From contig JADKDK010000001.1 of the NCBI GenBank assembly GCA_016718385.1, positions 496,001-560,000 of the forward strand: a DNA stretch of 64,000 nucleotides, read 5' to 3'. The position numbers and the translations under genes were made by a program. The DNA comes from Gammaproteobacteria bacterium (lineage in GTDB: Bacteria; Pseudomonadota; Gammaproteobacteria; Pseudomonadales; UBA5518). Of this stretch, positions 41,993 to 50,181 are shown piece after piece. The notes beneath the pieces were generated by a model that worked only from the letters and a program-made list of their open reading frames with translations, was not told the DNA's origin and did not search any database. The first letter of the stretch is position 1. Each line of letters starts with the position of its first letter.

Positions 41993-42039
41993 CATCCGGC
42001 GTGAACTGATCCGATGCCCGCTCCTTGACCGGCATCAGA

Positions 42040-42065
42040 ATTGGTGTCATATAGTGGACGCCAAT
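42040..42065. promoter_or_regulatory. Inverted repeat upstream of the P450 gene, candidate operator
   Basis: ATTGGTGTC-ATATAGTG-GACGCCAAT: 9-bp arms with one mismatch around an 8-bp spacer, 19 bp before the P450 start. It suggests that the P450 has its own regulated promoter, separate from the cox operon. Confidence 0.55.
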
Positions 42066-42083
42066 TATGCGCAGGGGCATCTC

Positions 42084-43271
42084 ATGAGCAGCGACGACAG
42101 TGTCTACTACGATCCGTACAAGGTAGAGATCACGCTCGATCCGTACCAGGTCTATCGGCGCCTGCGTGAGGAGGCGCCGCTCTATTACAACGAGCCGCAC
42201 GACTTCTACGCCGTCAGCCGCTACGACGATGTGGAGGCCGGGTTGTCCGACAACGAGACATTCAGCTCGGCGCGTGGCGGGATCCTCGAGATCATCAAGA
42301 TGAACGTCCAGATGCCATCGGGCGTTTTCATCTTCGAGGATCCGCCGCTGCACACGGTTCACCGCGGCGTGTTGTCGCGGGTATTCACGCCGAAGAAGAT
42401 GAACGCGCTCGAGCCGAAGATCCGCGAGTTCTGCGCGCGCTGCCTGGATCCGCTGGTCGGCACCGGAAGGTTCGACTTCGTCGCCGACCTCGGCGCCCAG
42501 ATGCCGATGCGCGTCATCGGCATGATGCTCGGCATCCCGGAACAGGATCTGGGCGAAGTGCGCGAACGCTCCGATGCGAGCCTGCGCACCGAGGCGGGTC
42601 GGCCCATGGAGGATTTCGACCCCAGCGGCGGCGACATGATGCAGGAGTACATCGACTGGCGCATCAAGCATCCCTCGGACGATCTGATGACCGAGTTGCT
42701 GACCACCGAGTTCACGGATGAAACGGGCACCCGGCGGCGGCTCACCCGCGAGGAAGTGATCATCTTCTGCAATGTGCTCGCCGGTGCTGGCAACGAGACC
42801 ACCAATCGGCTGATCGGCTGGACCGGCAAGCTGCTCGCCGAGCATCCCGAGCAACGGCGCCAGCTGGCCGCGGACCACTCGCTGATCCCCAACGCCATCG
42901 AGGAGATCCTGCGTTACGAGCCGCCGGGGCCGCACATCGGGCGATACGTCACGCGTGACACCGAATTCCACGGCCAGAAGGTGCCCGAGGGCAGCGCCAT
43001 ACTGTTCCTGGTCGGGGCGGCCAATCGCGACCACCGACGCTTCCCCGACGGCGATCGCTTCGATATCCGCCGGGAGAAGCGTCCAAACCTCGCGTTCGGG
43101 TGGGGCATCCACACCTGCATCGGTGCGGCGCTGACCCGTGTCGAAGGGCGCGTGGCGCTGGAGGAGGTCCTCAAGCGCTTTCCCGAGTGGGACGTGGAAT
43201 GGGACAAGGCGAAGCTGTCGCCGACGTCCACGGTGCGCGGCTGGGAAACGCTGCCCGTCGTGACGCGTTGA
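42084..43271 (+). CDS. Cytochrome P450
   Basis: A 395-aa soluble bacterial P450. The I-helix oxygen-activation motif is A235-G-N-E-T-T240, the ExxR pair is E274-I-L-R277, and the heme loop is F339-G-W-G-I-H-T-C345-I-G with Cys345 as thiolate ligand. It hydroxylates a hydrophobic substrate; the redox partners (ferredoxin, reductase) are not in the window. The ATG at 42084 follows AGGGG; an upstream ATG at 42054 lies within the palindromic operator region. There is no signal anchor, so it is cytoplasmic. It converges on the TetR gene at 43313. Confidence 0.95.
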   Translation: MSSDDSVYYDPYKVEITLDPYQVYRRLREEAPLYYNEPHDFYAVSRYDDVEAGLSDNETFSSARGGILEIIKMNVQMPSGVFIFEDPPLHTVHRGVLSRVFTPKKMNALEPKIREFCARCLDPLVGTGRFDFVADLGAQMPMRVIGMMLGIPEQDLGEVRERSDASLRTEAGRPMEDFDPSGGDMMQEYIDWRIKHPSDDLMTELLTTEFTDETGTRRRLTREEVIIFCNVLAGAGNETTNRLIGWTGKLLAEHPEQRRQLAADHSLIPNAIEEILRYEPPGPHIGRYVTRDTEFHGQKVPEGSAILFLVGAANRDHRRFPDGDRFDIRREKRPNLAFGWGIHTCIGAALTRVEGRVALEEVLKRFPEWDVEWDKAKLSPTSTVRGWETLPVVTR

Positions 43272-43307
43272 GAGCGGATCCCGGGAACAACGCGGGGTGA
43301 GCGAGGG

Positions 43308-43334
43308 CGCAGTCAGCGCTGCACGCTGACTGCG
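43308..43334. terminator. Long hairpin between convergent P450 and TetR genes
   Basis: CGCAGTCAGCG-CTGCA-CGCTGACTGCG, a perfect 11-bp stem with a 5-base loop. It contains the stop codon and last codons of the TetR gene. There is no T-run, but its position between convergent genes suggests a bidirectional transcription block. Confidence 0.5.
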
Positions 43335-43990
43335 AGATCGGGGCGGCGACCGTTGCGAATGGCTTCCTCGATCAGGCCGATCAGCCAGGTGATGGCGCCG
43401 ATGGCGCGCCCGGCATCGAAGCCCCAACTGGTGATCATGCGCTCGTAGGGCGGAAGGCTCCACAGGATGTCCAGCACCGCCGCCGCGGTCTCCTGGTCGT
43501 GATCCGGCCACGTCGGCGTCGCGCTGATGACCGCGCTCAGCAGTGCCTCGCGCCGTTGTCGATCCATCGATGCAAAGGTCGGATCGCTCACCTGCGACGG
43601 GGCGACGGCAAACGATGACAGGTAACTGAACATGCGGGCGATGACGCTCGCGAAGTCGTCCAGCTCCAATCCATCCAGCGAGACGCCTGACTCCTCGACC
43701 AGGCGCTGCAACACGGCGTCGCGCAGCAGGCGTTCGGTCGAAAAGTAGCGATGGACCGTCCTCTCACTGATGCCCGCGTGCTCGCCGACCGCGGCGGCGC
43801 TCAGGTTCTTCCAGTCCCACGCAGGAAAACCATGCACGAGCTCGGCGCCGGCGGCGATGATGCGCTCGCGTGTCTCTGCGCTCTGCTGTCGACGCACGGG
43901 GCTGTTGTAGCCGCGCCGCTGTGTCGCCGGTTCGCTCGATGTCGCGCGGGCTGTGCGTGATGGTTTGGTCTTGGCTCTGATCATGGGCAT
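43313..43990 (-). CDS. TetR-family transcriptional regulator
   Basis: A 225-aa regulator with a long basic tail (about 35 aa) before the helix-turn-helix (TRERIIAAGAELV, then LSAAAVGEHAGISERTVHRYF, given by ends LSAAAV...VHRYF). The ligand domain contains several Trp residues. An internal ATG at 43984 is an alternative start. It is divergent from the thiolase at 44169 and convergent with the P450, so it could control either; the 42040 and 44072 palindromes are candidate targets. Confidence 0.85.
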   Translation of the reverse strand: MPMIRAKTKPSRTARATSSEPATQRRGYNSPVRRQQSAETRERIIAAGAELVHGFPAWDWKNLSAAAVGEHAGISERTVHRYFSTERLLRDAVLQRLVEESGVSLDGLELDDFASVIARMFSYLSSFAVAPSQVSDPTFASMDRQRREALLSAVISATPTWPDHDQETAAAVLDILWSLPPYERMITSWGFDAGRAIGAITWLIGLIEEAIRNGRRPDLAVSVQR

Positions 43991-44071
43991 CGCCGCCGGG
44001 ATGGCTTGTACGGATCTGCGGATGCTACCAGTGTAGGCGCCGGCCGGTCATTCGCACGAATCGACGCACTA

Positions 44072-44112
44072 GACAACATCGTCGACCAATAGCCGGGGAA
44101 CGTGTATATAAT
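44072..44112 (+). promoter_or_regulatory. Candidate promoter with overlapping weak operator, thiolase operon
   Basis: TATAAT at 44107-44112 is a perfect -10 box; the -35 position (about 44084) overlaps GACAAC-ATC-GTCGAC (44072-44086), which keeps 8 of 12 arm bases of the ATCAAC-N3-GTTGAT motif. An AT-rich stretch (GAAAAAAATTTTCC) follows. The operator part is weak. Confidence 0.45.
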
Positions 44113-44168
44113 GAAAAAAATTTTCCGGGCGCTCGAGCGCGACCGCAGTCTAGCAGAGGGAGAGTGAT

Positions 44169-45425
44169 ATGTCGGAAGCGTTCATCATCGACGCCGTGCG
44201 CACGCCCCGCGGTATCGGCAAGCCGGGTAAGGGCGCGCTGTCGGGCATGCATCCGCAACACCTCGCGGCAACTGTCCTCAAAGCGCTGCAGGAGCGCAAT
44301 GGCTTGAATACCGCTGACGTCGATGACGTCATCTGGGGAACCAGCGCGCAGAAGGGCGGGCAGGGTGGGGACCTGGGGCGCATGGCCGCCCTGGACGCCG
44401 GATTCGATATCCGCGTGAGCGGCGTGACGCTGGACCGTTTCTGCGGCAGTGGTCTGACGGCCACCAACCTCGCCGCGGCGCAGATCATGTCCGGGATGGA
44501 AGACCTGCTCATCGCCGGCGGCACCGAAATGATGTCGCTGATCACGGCGCTGGGACAGCAGGAAATGGCGGCCGGCTTGCGCTCGGCGGGAGGGATCGGT
44601 TCGGGTAATGCCAGACTGCAGTTGCGGCATCCGCAATCGCACCAGGGCCTGTGTGCCGACGCGATCGCATCGATGGAAGGTTTCGATCGCGCAACGCTGG
44701 ATGCCTTTGCCCTCGAGAGCCAGCGACGTGCCGCGGTCGCGATCCGCGAAGGGCGATTCGACCGATCGATAGTCCCCGTGATCGATGAGGAGGGCAAGGT
44801 CGTGCTCGCGAGCGATGAGCACCCGCGCCCGCAGACCACGGCGCAGGAACTCGCGGCGCTGAAACCGAGCTTCGCCCAGATCGCCGACATGGCGCCGGGC
44901 GCTGACGGGGTCACCTTCCGCCAGCTCATCAACCGACGCTACCCGGATCTGAAGATCGAGCATTTCCACCATGCGGGCAATTCCTCCGGTGTGGTCGACG
45001 GTGCCGCGGCGCTGCTGCTGGCGTCCGCGGACTATGCGCGCAAGCACGGCCTGGCGCCGCGCGCGCGCGTGATCGCCACGGCGAACATGGGTGATGATCC
45101 GACCCTGATGCTCAACGCGCCGGCTCCCGCGGCGAAGAAAGTACTCGCGCGAGCCGGGCTGTCGGCCGACGACATCGATCTGTGGGAAGTGAACGAGGCG
45201 TTCGCCGTCGTGGCCGAGAAATTCATCCGGGACATGAAGCTGGACCGGGAGAAGGTCAACGTGAATGGCGGCGCCATCGCCCTGGGACACCCCATTGGCG
45301 CGACGGGCGCCGTGCTGATCGGTACCGTGCTCGACGAGCTCGAGCGGCGCGGCCTGAAGCGCGGGCTCGTGACGATGTGCGCGGCCGGTGGAATGGCTCC
45401 GGCCATCATCATCGAGCGCGTCTGA
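44169..45425 (+). CDS. Thiolase (acetyl-CoA acetyltransferase family)
   Basis: A 418-aa thiolase. The nucleophile C92 lies in LDRFCGSGLTATN, the His in GHPIGATG and the second Cys in MCAAGGMAPA; NEAFAVVAE also fits. It cleaves 3-ketoacyl-CoA with CoA or condenses two acyl-CoAs. GGGAGAG lies before the ATG. Unlike the protein at 12526 it retains the full catalytic set, so it is a true thiolase. It is followed by a TetR and a lone E2 domain in the same direction. Confidence 0.94.
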   Translation: MSEAFIIDAVRTPRGIGKPGKGALSGMHPQHLAATVLKALQERNGLNTADVDDVIWGTSAQKGGQGGDLGRMAALDAGFDIRVSGVTLDRFCGSGLTATNLAAAQIMSGMEDLLIAGGTEMMSLITALGQQEMAAGLRSAGGIGSGNARLQLRHPQSHQGLCADAIASMEGFDRATLDAFALESQRRAAVAIREGRFDRSIVPVIDEEGKVVLASDEHPRPQTTAQELAALKPSFAQIADMAPGADGVTFRQLINRRYPDLKIEHFHHAGNSSGVVDGAAALLLASADYARKHGLAPRARVIATANMGDDPTLMLNAPAPAAKKVLARAGLSADDIDLWEVNEAFAVVAEKFIRDMKLDREKVNVNGGAIALGHPIGATGAVLIGTVLDELERRGLKRGLVTMCAAGGMAPAIIIERV

Positions 45426-45458
45426 TGTTCGCCGGCACGATCGAAACTCGGGGCATTC

Positions 45459-46169
45459 ATGGCAAGTACTGAAGACAGGATCGCACAGAAGCCGAGGCGG
45501 GATCCGGAGCGCACCCGCGAGGCGATACTGGAAGTCGCGGCCAAGCTGCTGGCTAGGGACGGCCCCGAGGGGCTCAGCGTCTCCCAGGTGGCGAAAGTCG
45601 CCGGGGTAAACCGCGGTACGGCCTACCACCATTTCCAGACGCGCGAGCAGTTGTTGAAAGACACGACGACGTGGGTGAGTGAACGGCTGTGCAAGGAGGT
45701 TTTTGGCAACCTCGAGCCGGACGATGTGCAGGAGGAGCCGCTGGACCCGCGGGCCTTGAGCGAAAATCTCGCGAATTTCGCCATGGAAAACCCCGAGCTC
45801 GGCCGTATCTGGCTCGCGACCATGCTGAGATCCACCCGGCGCGCAAGCGATCCGTTCTGGCGACTGTACAAGAACCATATCGACAGGTTCGCGGAGTCGG
45901 AGCTTGCCCAACCCGATATCGATCGTGAGGTCCATGCGGCGGTGATGCTGTTCGGCGTGTTCCTGTGGCCGGTATGGGCGCGCGCCGGTGTGCAGAGCGC
46001 AAAGGAACGCCAGACGATGGCGAAGCGTTTTTCCGACGAGGCGTTGCGATTTGCCCTGCATGGTTCGATGCGCAAGGAGATGTTTCCCGAGCTCGCCATG
46101 CCGGAAACGCCTGCGCTGAATCCGCGGGGTCCGAAAGTGCGAACAACTGCCAGGAAACGCGCCGACTGA
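45459..46169 (+). CDS. TetR-family transcriptional regulator (paralog of the one at 16232)
   Basis: A 236-aa regulator with TREAILEVAAKLLARDG and LSVSQVAKVAGVNRGTAYHHF (given by ends LSVSQV...AYHHF) as the DNA-binding part. It shares VNRGTAY-x-HF, TRE-x-L-L-K and WVSERL with the protein at 16232. The basic C-terminal tail (RTTARKRAD) is unusual. It lies 33 bp after the thiolase and 20 bp before the E2-domain gene, so it is probably co-transcribed and autoregulated. Confidence 0.9.
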   Translation: MASTEDRIAQKPRRDPERTREAILEVAAKLLARDGPEGLSVSQVAKVAGVNRGTAYHHFQTREQLLKDTTTWVSERLCKEVFGNLEPDDVQEEPLDPRALSENLANFAMENPELGRIWLATMLRSTRRASDPFWRLYKNHIDRFAESELAQPDIDREVHAAVMLFGVFLWPVWARAGVQSAKERQTMAKRFSDEALRFALHGSMRKEMFPELAMPETPALNPRGPKVRTTARKRAD

Positions 46170-46189
46170 ACATCGTGGGAGACACACCA

Positions 46190-46933
46190 ATGACCGACAA
46201 ACCCGCCGCGATGCTGCCGTGGCCTTCCGAGGATTTTTCCCGTTACGGGGAAATCGAGGTTCGGCTTTTGAGCAGGACCCAGAGCCATGTGGCTCGCGTC
46301 ATGCACCGCAACTGGGTCTCGATTCCGCACGTGACCCATCACGACGACGCCGACATCACGGGCTTCGAGCAGCGTCGCAAGGAATGGAACACGGTCCATC
46401 CGGACAAGAGGCGCACGCTGTTGCCGGCCCTGATCAAAGCCTCGGTAGCGGCGTTGCAGCGCTATCCACAATTCAACAGTTCACTGAGCGCTGACGCCAC
46501 GTCCTTGTCGCTGAAGAAGTACTATCACATCGGGATCGCTGTCGATGTGCCGAATGGCCTGCTGGTGCCCGTGATCCGCGATTGCGACAGCAAGACCATC
46601 GACGAGATCAGCGCGGAGATTGCCCATATCTCGGAGAAGGCCCGCACCAGGGGGCTGTCGATGGCCGAGATGTCCGGGGGCTGCTTCACGTTGTCCTCGC
46701 TCGGTCATATCGGGGGCACCGGGTTCACGCCGGTGATCAATGCTCCGGAGGTTGCGATCCTGGGTATCTGTCGCACGCAGGGCCGCTTCCTGCCGGATTC
46801 CGCCGGTTTGCCGGTATTGCGGCAACTCCTGCCGCTGTCCCTGAGCTATGACCACCGTGTCATCAACGGCGCGGATGCGGCGCGGTTCCTGTGCGCGATG
46901 GCGGAGTCGCTCGAGTCCTTTGACTTCGAATGA
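46190..46933 (+). CDS. Stand-alone 2-oxoacid dehydrogenase E2 catalytic (acyltransferase) domain
   Basis: A 247-aa protein consisting only of the E2 catalytic core. H222-R-V-I-N226-G227 in LSYDHRVINGADAARF is the acyltransferase active site; the Asn form is the one seen in pyruvate dehydrogenase E2 of Azotobacter-type gammaproteobacteria. The N-terminus starts at DFSRYGEIEVR, the natural beginning of the core, so the lipoyl and peripheral-subunit-binding domains are missing and the upstream DNA encodes a TetR instead. It cannot carry out normal channelled acyl transfer. It may be a trimeric acyltransferase using free acyl donors, or a scaffold. GGGAG precedes the ATG. Confidence 0.88.
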   Translation: MTDKPAAMLPWPSEDFSRYGEIEVRLLSRTQSHVARVMHRNWVSIPHVTHHDDADITGFEQRRKEWNTVHPDKRRTLLPALIKASVAALQRYPQFNSSLSADATSLSLKKYYHIGIAVDVPNGLLVPVIRDCDSKTIDEISAEIAHISEKARTRGLSMAEMSGGCFTLSSLGHIGGTGFTPVINAPEVAILGICRTQGRFLPDSAGLPVLRQLLPLSLSYDHRVINGADAARFLCAMAESLESFDFE

Positions 46934-46935
46934 CG

Positions 46936-46968
46936 AAAAAGCCGCGACATCGGTCGCGGCCTTTCGTT
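46936..46968. terminator. Bidirectional intrinsic terminator
   Basis: AAAAA-GCCGCGAC-ATCG-GTCGCGGC-CTTTCGTT: a perfect 8-bp stem with a 4-base loop, A-run on one side and T-rich on the other. It sits between the E2-domain gene and the convergent acyl-CoA ligase, so it can serve both. Confidence 0.8.
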
Positions 46969-46988
46969 GCACTGCTGCGGTAGCTGCG

Positions 46989-48485
46989 TCAGTCGCTCAA
47001 CAGCTTGCGAACCTCGCGGCGCAGCAGCTTGCCCATTTCGTTATAGGGCAGGGCATCGAGGATCACGATTCGTTCCGGTACGCGCGAAGAGCGCAGCCGA
47101 TCCCTGATCAGCTTGCGTAACTCGTCCTCGCCGGGCTTCTGGTGCCCGGGACGGATGGTGACGGCAATGCCCACGGCCTCGCCCCATTCGGTGGAAGGCA
47201 CGCCGACCGCCGCCACGTCGGCGATCGCGGGATGCGACATGAGCACGTCCTCGATCTCGCCGGGGGAGATGTTCTCGCCGCCGCGCACGATGACATCGTC
47301 GGCGCGCCCCGCGAGGAACAGGTAGCCGTCCTCGTCGAGCCAGCCGGCGTCGCGGGTCGGGAACCAGCCATCGGCGTCGAGGGCCGAGCGCTCACGGTAC
47401 TCGCCTGACACCTGCTCGCCCCGCACATAGATCTCGCCGCGTTCGCCCGTTGGCAGCGGCCGGCCCTCGTCGTCGCGGATCTCTATCTCCACCGTCGGCA
47501 GGGGGCGCCCGACCGAGCCGAGGCGTGAGTGCACCGCGGGATCGGTAGAGGCGTGGGCGATTCGGTGGTCTTCCGGTCCGAGCAGCGCGATGGTGGAACT
47601 CGTTTCGGTCAGGCCATAGGCGTTGGTGAAGTTCGCCTGTGGGAACAGTTCCAGCGCGCGATCGATCAGTTCCAGCGGCATGCGCCCGCCACCGTAGGCG
47701 ATCGCCTGCAATGCGGACAGGTCGGCGCTCGCGCCCTCGTCCATGCGCGCGATGATGCGCGCCAGCATGGTCGGCACGACGAACGCATTGGTGGCGCGTT
47801 CCGAACCGGCGAGGGCGAGCCAGGAATCCGGATCGAAGGATGGCAGCAACGCGATACGGCGCATCGCATAGATCGAACTGAGCAGCGCGGCGATACCGGC
47901 GATGTGGTAAGGCGGCACGCAAACCAGGGCTGCTTCGTCCTCCGACGCCGAACCGAACTCGACGGTGCCCAGGATGTAGGAGAGCAGGTTGGAGTGGCGC
48001 AGCAATGCCGCCTTGGGGGCAGCGGTGGTGCCACTCGTGAAGATCTGTACCGCGATGCCTTCCCCTTCCTTTTCCTCCCCGGTTGCGGCCTCGGCCGCCG
48101 CTTCGGCCGCGGCAACGAAGTCCGCGCGGGAAAGACATTCGTGGCCGCTCCCGGGGCTCAGCCGGTTGCTCCGTTCGACGTCGCCAATGACGCACGCGGG
48201 TGCGATCCGACCCAGCAGGGCGGCAAGGTCGGCATCGGCGAGGCGATAGTTGAGCGGCACATAGGGAACGCCGGCGATAGCGGCGCCGAACAGCGCGATG
48301 GCAGCGGCCTCGCTGCTCTCGTCGAGCAGGGCCACATGCGAGCAACCGCTGTTGGCGATATTCACCGCCGCGCCTTGGGCAGCGCGCAGGAGTGCGCTGT
48401 AGGACCATCGGCGCCCGTCACATACCAGGCCGATGCGCTCGGGATCGGCATCGGCCGCCATCTGCAGGATGAGTGAAATGTTCAT
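46989..48485 (-). CDS. AMP-dependent acyl-CoA synthetase/ligase
   Basis: A 498-aa ANL ligase. IFTSGTTAAPKAALLRHSN is the phosphate-binding motif, NAYGLTETSS the adenine motif, GRADDVIVRGGENISPGEIE the hinge, and the catalytic Lys is in NEMGKLLRREVRK. It forms an acyl-CoA from an acid, ATP and CoA. The start is MNISLILQ (48485). It is the last gene of a minus-strand operon after a CaiB transferase and a 96-aa protein, and is only distantly similar to the ligase at 17977. Confidence 0.92.
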   Translation of the reverse strand: MNISLILQMAADADPERIGLVCDGRRWSYSALLRAAQGAAVNIANSGCSHVALLDESSEAAAIALFGAAIAGVPYVPLNYRLADADLAALLGRIAPACVIGDVERSNRLSPGSGHECLSRADFVAAAEAAAEAATGEEKEGEGIAVQIFTSGTTAAPKAALLRHSNLLSYILGTVEFGSASEDEAALVCVPPYHIAGIAALLSSIYAMRRIALLPSFDPDSWLALAGSERATNAFVVPTMLARIIARMDEGASADLSALQAIAYGGGRMPLELIDRALELFPQANFTNAYGLTETSSTIALLGPEDHRIAHASTDPAVHSRLGSVGRPLPTVEIEIRDDEGRPLPTGERGEIYVRGEQVSGEYRERSALDADGWFPTRDAGWLDEDGYLFLAGRADDVIVRGGENISPGEIEDVLMSHPAIADVAAVGVPSTEWGEAVGIAVTIRPGHQKPGEDELRKLIRDRLRSSRVPERIVILDALPYNEMGKLLRREVRKLLSD

Positions 48486-48495
48486 CGGCTGGCCT

Positions 48496-48786
48496 TCAGT
48501 CGGAGGACGGCAGTGGTTTGGCGTCCTTGGTCTGCAGCGCCGTACCGCCGACGGCAAGCGATCCCTGCCCCGCTTTCACGCACAGCAGTTCGAGGGTGCC
48601 GGCCGCATCGACGTAGCGCTTGCCCATCCTGGTGCCCTCGGCGAACGCGGGGTCGATGGCGGCGCGCTCGGCCGGCCGCTCTTCGGCCATGGGCTTCCCG
48701 CCACAGTCCACAACGGCGTCGCCGGCACGAATCACCATCACCTCCGTGTCGCACACAACGCTCTTGAGTTTTGTTCCAGGCTTCAT
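48496..48786 (-). CDS. Conserved-type hypothetical protein (96 aa)
   Basis: A 96-aa protein opening MKPGTKLKSVVCDTEVMVIR with C12, then VDCGGKPM (C28). The N-terminal Cys-Asp-Thr-Glu-Val segment and the later CGG pair look like a small metal- or nucleotide-binding fold, but no family is certain. It sits between a CaiB CoA-transferase (20 bp) and an acyl-CoA ligase (11 bp), an arrangement that hints at a role with acyl-CoA enzymes. There is no signal peptide. The function is unknown. Confidence 0.65.
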   Translation of the reverse strand: MKPGTKLKSVVCDTEVMVIRAGDAVVDCGGKPMAEERPAERAAIDPAFAEGTRMGKRYVDAAGTLELLCVKAGQGSLAVGGTALQTKDAKPLPSSD

Positions 48787-48805
48787 GGGTCTCTCGCTAT
48801 GAGTA

Positions 48806-50032
48806 TCAGGCGATTGCGCCTGCCGCTTTCAGTTTCTCGATGCGCTCCCACTCCATTCCCAGTTCCATCAGAACGATTTCAGTGTGTTCCGATGCCTGCG
48901 GAGCGCGCGTGGTCTGCACCGGCGCGTGGTTGAACTGCACCGGACCGCGCACCAGTTTGATGGGGGCACCGCCATCGGTTGCTTCCACTTCGAACAGCAT
49001 GTCGTTCGCCAGTGCCTGCTCGTCGGTGCCGATGTCGAGCAGGCTCTGGACCGGTGCCCACTGGCCCTTCATCGTTTTCAGGTGCTGTCGCCAGTACTCG
49101 AACGGTTGCTTCGCAATGGCCTGTGCGATGAGTTCGCCGGCCTCCTGCCAGTGCTGCATCAGCGACCTGGCGTCGGCGAAGCGCGGGTCATCGGCCACTT
49201 CAGGGATGCCCAGGTGGGTAAAGGTGTCGCGGATGAGCGGTCCGGGCGTGAGGATGCACAGGTTGATCGTGCCGCCGTCGGAGGTCGTGTAGTTGCCGGC
49301 CAGCGGGTTGCCCGGGTTGCCGCCGGAGTGCGGCATGCGGTTGCGCAACACCGTGCCGGTATCCAGACCCATGTCGATCGAGGTGCCGGACGCCCACCAC
49401 GCCGTGCTGAGCAGGGAGACATCGACTTCGACGGCTTCTCCGGTCCGGGCGCGATGGAACAGCGCCGCGGCGATGCCGCCGGCAATATTCATGCCGCCAA
49501 TGGAGTCGCCGAACGCCGGGATGGCCTGCGCAAGAGGGCCGCCGAGTTCTTCGGGCGACATGGTGTAGCCGATGCCGCTGCGCGACCAGAAGGCCGTGCC
49601 GTCGAAGCCGCCGGTGTCACGCTCGGCGCCCTTGTCGCCGTAGGCACTGCCGCGGGCATAGATGATGTTCGGGTTGACCGCACGGATATGCTCCACGTCG
49701 AACTTCATCTTCTGGCGCTGGTGGGGAAGATAATTCGTGAGGAAGACATCCGCCGTCCTGGCGAGTTCATAGATCACTTCCATGCCCTCGGGTGTCGAAA
49801 TGTCGACACCGACGCTGCGCTTGCCGCGATTCGGGTGTTCCACGAACGGGCTGCGCTGCGGATTGACCACGATGCCCCCGATGTTGACGAAACCACGCTG
49901 CGTGTCGCCGCGCACGGGATGCTCGATCTTGATGACATCCGCGCCCCAGTCGGCCAGGATCGCCCCTGCCGCGGGCACGAAGGTGAACTGCGCCACCTCG
50001 AGCACTCTCACGCCTTTCATCACCTGGGTCAT
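48806..50032 (-). CDS. CaiB/BaiF family CoA-transferase
   Basis: A 408-aa class III CoA-transferase. VLEVAQFTFVPAAGAILADW begins the fold, NRGKRSVGVDIST follows, and D144 in GGFDGTAFWSRSGIG is the catalytic Asp. It transfers CoA to a free acid. It is the first gene of the 50032-46989 minus operon and divergent from the SDR at 50182; the palindrome at 50072 lies in the shared promoter gap. An R-specific racemase-like role is also possible in this family, though no racemase residues are recognised. Confidence 0.93.
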   Translation of the reverse strand: MTQVMKGVRVLEVAQFTFVPAAGAILADWGADVIKIEHPVRGDTQRGFVNIGGIVVNPQRSPFVEHPNRGKRSVGVDISTPEGMEVIYELARTADVFLTNYLPHQRQKMKFDVEHIRAVNPNIIYARGSAYGDKGAERDTGGFDGTAFWSRSGIGYTMSPEELGGPLAQAIPAFGDSIGGMNIAGGIAAALFHRARTGEAVEVDVSLLSTAWWASGTSIDMGLDTGTVLRNRMPHSGGNPGNPLAGNYTTSDGGTINLCILTPGPLIRDTFTHLGIPEVADDPRFADARSLMQHWQEAGELIAQAIAKQPFEYWRQHLKTMKGQWAPVQSLLDIGTDEQALANDMLFEVEATDGGAPIKLVRGPVQFNHAPVQTTRAPQASEHTEIVLMELGMEWERIEKLKAAGAIA

Positions 50033-50071
50033 ACGCGTTCCTCCCTATGCTCGTGGCGCAGAATAATACTG

Positions 50072-50086
50072 ATCAACAGCGTTGTT
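50072..50086. promoter_or_regulatory. Operator-like palindrome, copy 4 of a shared motif
   Basis: ATCAAC-AGC-GTTGTT, one arm base off the ATCAAC-N3-GTTGAT consensus, in the 149-bp gap between the divergent CaiB (50032) and SDR (50182) genes. AATAATACT on its left could be a -10 box for the minus-strand operon. Confidence 0.6.
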
Positions 50087-50181
50087 GCATAGGTTCGGCG
50101 GTTGGGATATAAGTCCGCGCTGACATGTGGCGCGTGCCTCCATGCGTGCCGCGCGAGTTCCAATGAGAGAGAATCTAACAC

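Noticed and set aside
39188..41995. 935-codon open frame opposite coxL
   Set aside because: Shadow of a GC-rich gene; composition dominated by Arg, His, Gly and Ala with no motif.
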